Assembly (NCBI GenBank): GCA_900768705.1
Contig: CAAGEB010000041.1
Location: 1-12,067, forward strand
Source of the DNA: Oscillospiraceae bacterium
GTDB lineage: Bacteria > Bacillota > Clostridia > Oscillospirales > Ruminococcaceae
DNA: 12,067 nucleotides
Direction of reading: 5' to 3'
The notes under the pieces were generated by a model. That model had not been told where the DNA came from. It made no database searches and worked only from the letters and a program-made list of their open reading frames with translations. A program made the position numbers and the translations under genes. Below, piece after piece: positions 11,859-12,067 of the stretch. Numbering within the stretch: position 1 is the first letter of the stretch; each line of letters opens with the position of its first letter.

Positions 11859-12067
11859 ATAATAAACGCAAAGCGTTTATTATAGATCAAAATGCCTTGC
11901 ACATCCGTTCGCCTTCGGCGAACTCCGTGCATATCGGCAAATTATACAATATCCTGACGGATATTGTATAATAAACGAAAAGCGTTTATTATAGATCAAA
12001 ATGCCTTGCACATCCGTTCGCCTTCGGCGAACTCCGTGCATATCGGCAAATTATACAATATCCTGAC
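11859..12067. repeat. Tandem 109-bp repeats built of three hairpins (array cut by window edge)
   Basis: Unit 1 is 11859-11967 and unit 2 is 11968-12067 (100 of 109 bp visible). They differ at one base (c at 11869, a at 11978). Each unit holds hairpin A (ataataaacg with cgtttattat, short loop), hairpin B (gttcgcc with ggcgaac, 11907-11913/11917-11923, extended outward by tgcac/gtgca and tgcc/ggca), and hairpin C (attatacaatatcc with its 14-bp complement, 11941-11954/11959-11972, loop tgac). Hairpin C of one unit ends inside hairpin A of the next. No ORF and no T-run typical of a terminator is seen. Confidence 0.85.

Noticed and set aside
11830..11863. TTGACA (11830-11835) and TATAAT (11858-11863) resemble a strong promoter at the end of the MATE gene.
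   Set aside because: The spacer is 22 bp, too long for a sigma-A promoter, and TATAAT is part of the repeat hairpin. An extended -10 alone (TGT before TATAAT) is possible but no gene is visible downstream.

Overview
The window looks like chromosomal DNA of a low-to-moderate GC anaerobic Firmicute, most likely a Clostridia of the Ruminococcaceae/Oscillospiraceae type. This is inferred from gene content and style: class B sortases, a SpoIID-domain protein, a stand-alone PncC, a rhodanese-less ThiI beside a NifS-type desulfurase, strong AGGAGG-type ribosome binding sites, and TTGATT/TATAAT promoters. No rRNA, tRNA, CRISPR array, transposase or phage gene was seen.

Left two thirds (about 130-8354) is one long minus-strand gene train. 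In transcription order it holds a NifS/IscS-type cysteine desulfurase, thiI, pncC, three consecutive class B sortases, and a membrane-anchored SpoIID-domain protein with a Pro/Glu/Thr stalk and a 15-serine tract, ending at a hairpin terminator. thiI/pncC and pncC/first sortase overlap (by 1 and 8 bp), so sulfur transfer for tRNA thiolation, NAD salvage and cell-surface genes are physically coupled. A short inverted-repeat element separates the second and third sortases, and a longer relative of it lies at the left edge in opposite orientation. A strong extended -10 promoter at 8326-8354 starts the train. Its transcript would first run through about 235 nt of structured sequence ending in an intrinsic terminator just before the desulfurase ribosome binding site.

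The 634-bp divergent region (8064-8697) is the densest regulatory stretch. It has the minus promoter, then five TTACA motifs at 11, 11, 10 and 21 bp steps (one DNA face), then a plus-strand promoter with an extended -10. That promoter leads within about 65 nt to an intrinsic terminator, so it appears to make a very small RNA; this RNA carries an anti-Shine-Dalgarno stretch. A second promoter then serves a TerD-family gene.

The right third is plus-strand except for one gene: a TerD-family protein, an unannotated 45-residue single-span membrane protein, and a YbaK/EbsC-type Cys-tRNA deacylase coupled to it (TAATG overlap), closed by a terminator. A 46-residue Cys/Gly-rich membrane peptide gene lies on the minus strand, followed by a plus-strand MATE efflux gene preceded by a possible 7-codon leader peptide. 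The window ends in 109-bp tandem repeats made of three hairpins, cut off by the window edge.

Most worth following up: the sortase triplet with its shared C-terminal tail motif and no visible substrate, the phased TTACA array with its tiny RNA, and the terminated structured leader of the desulfurase train.
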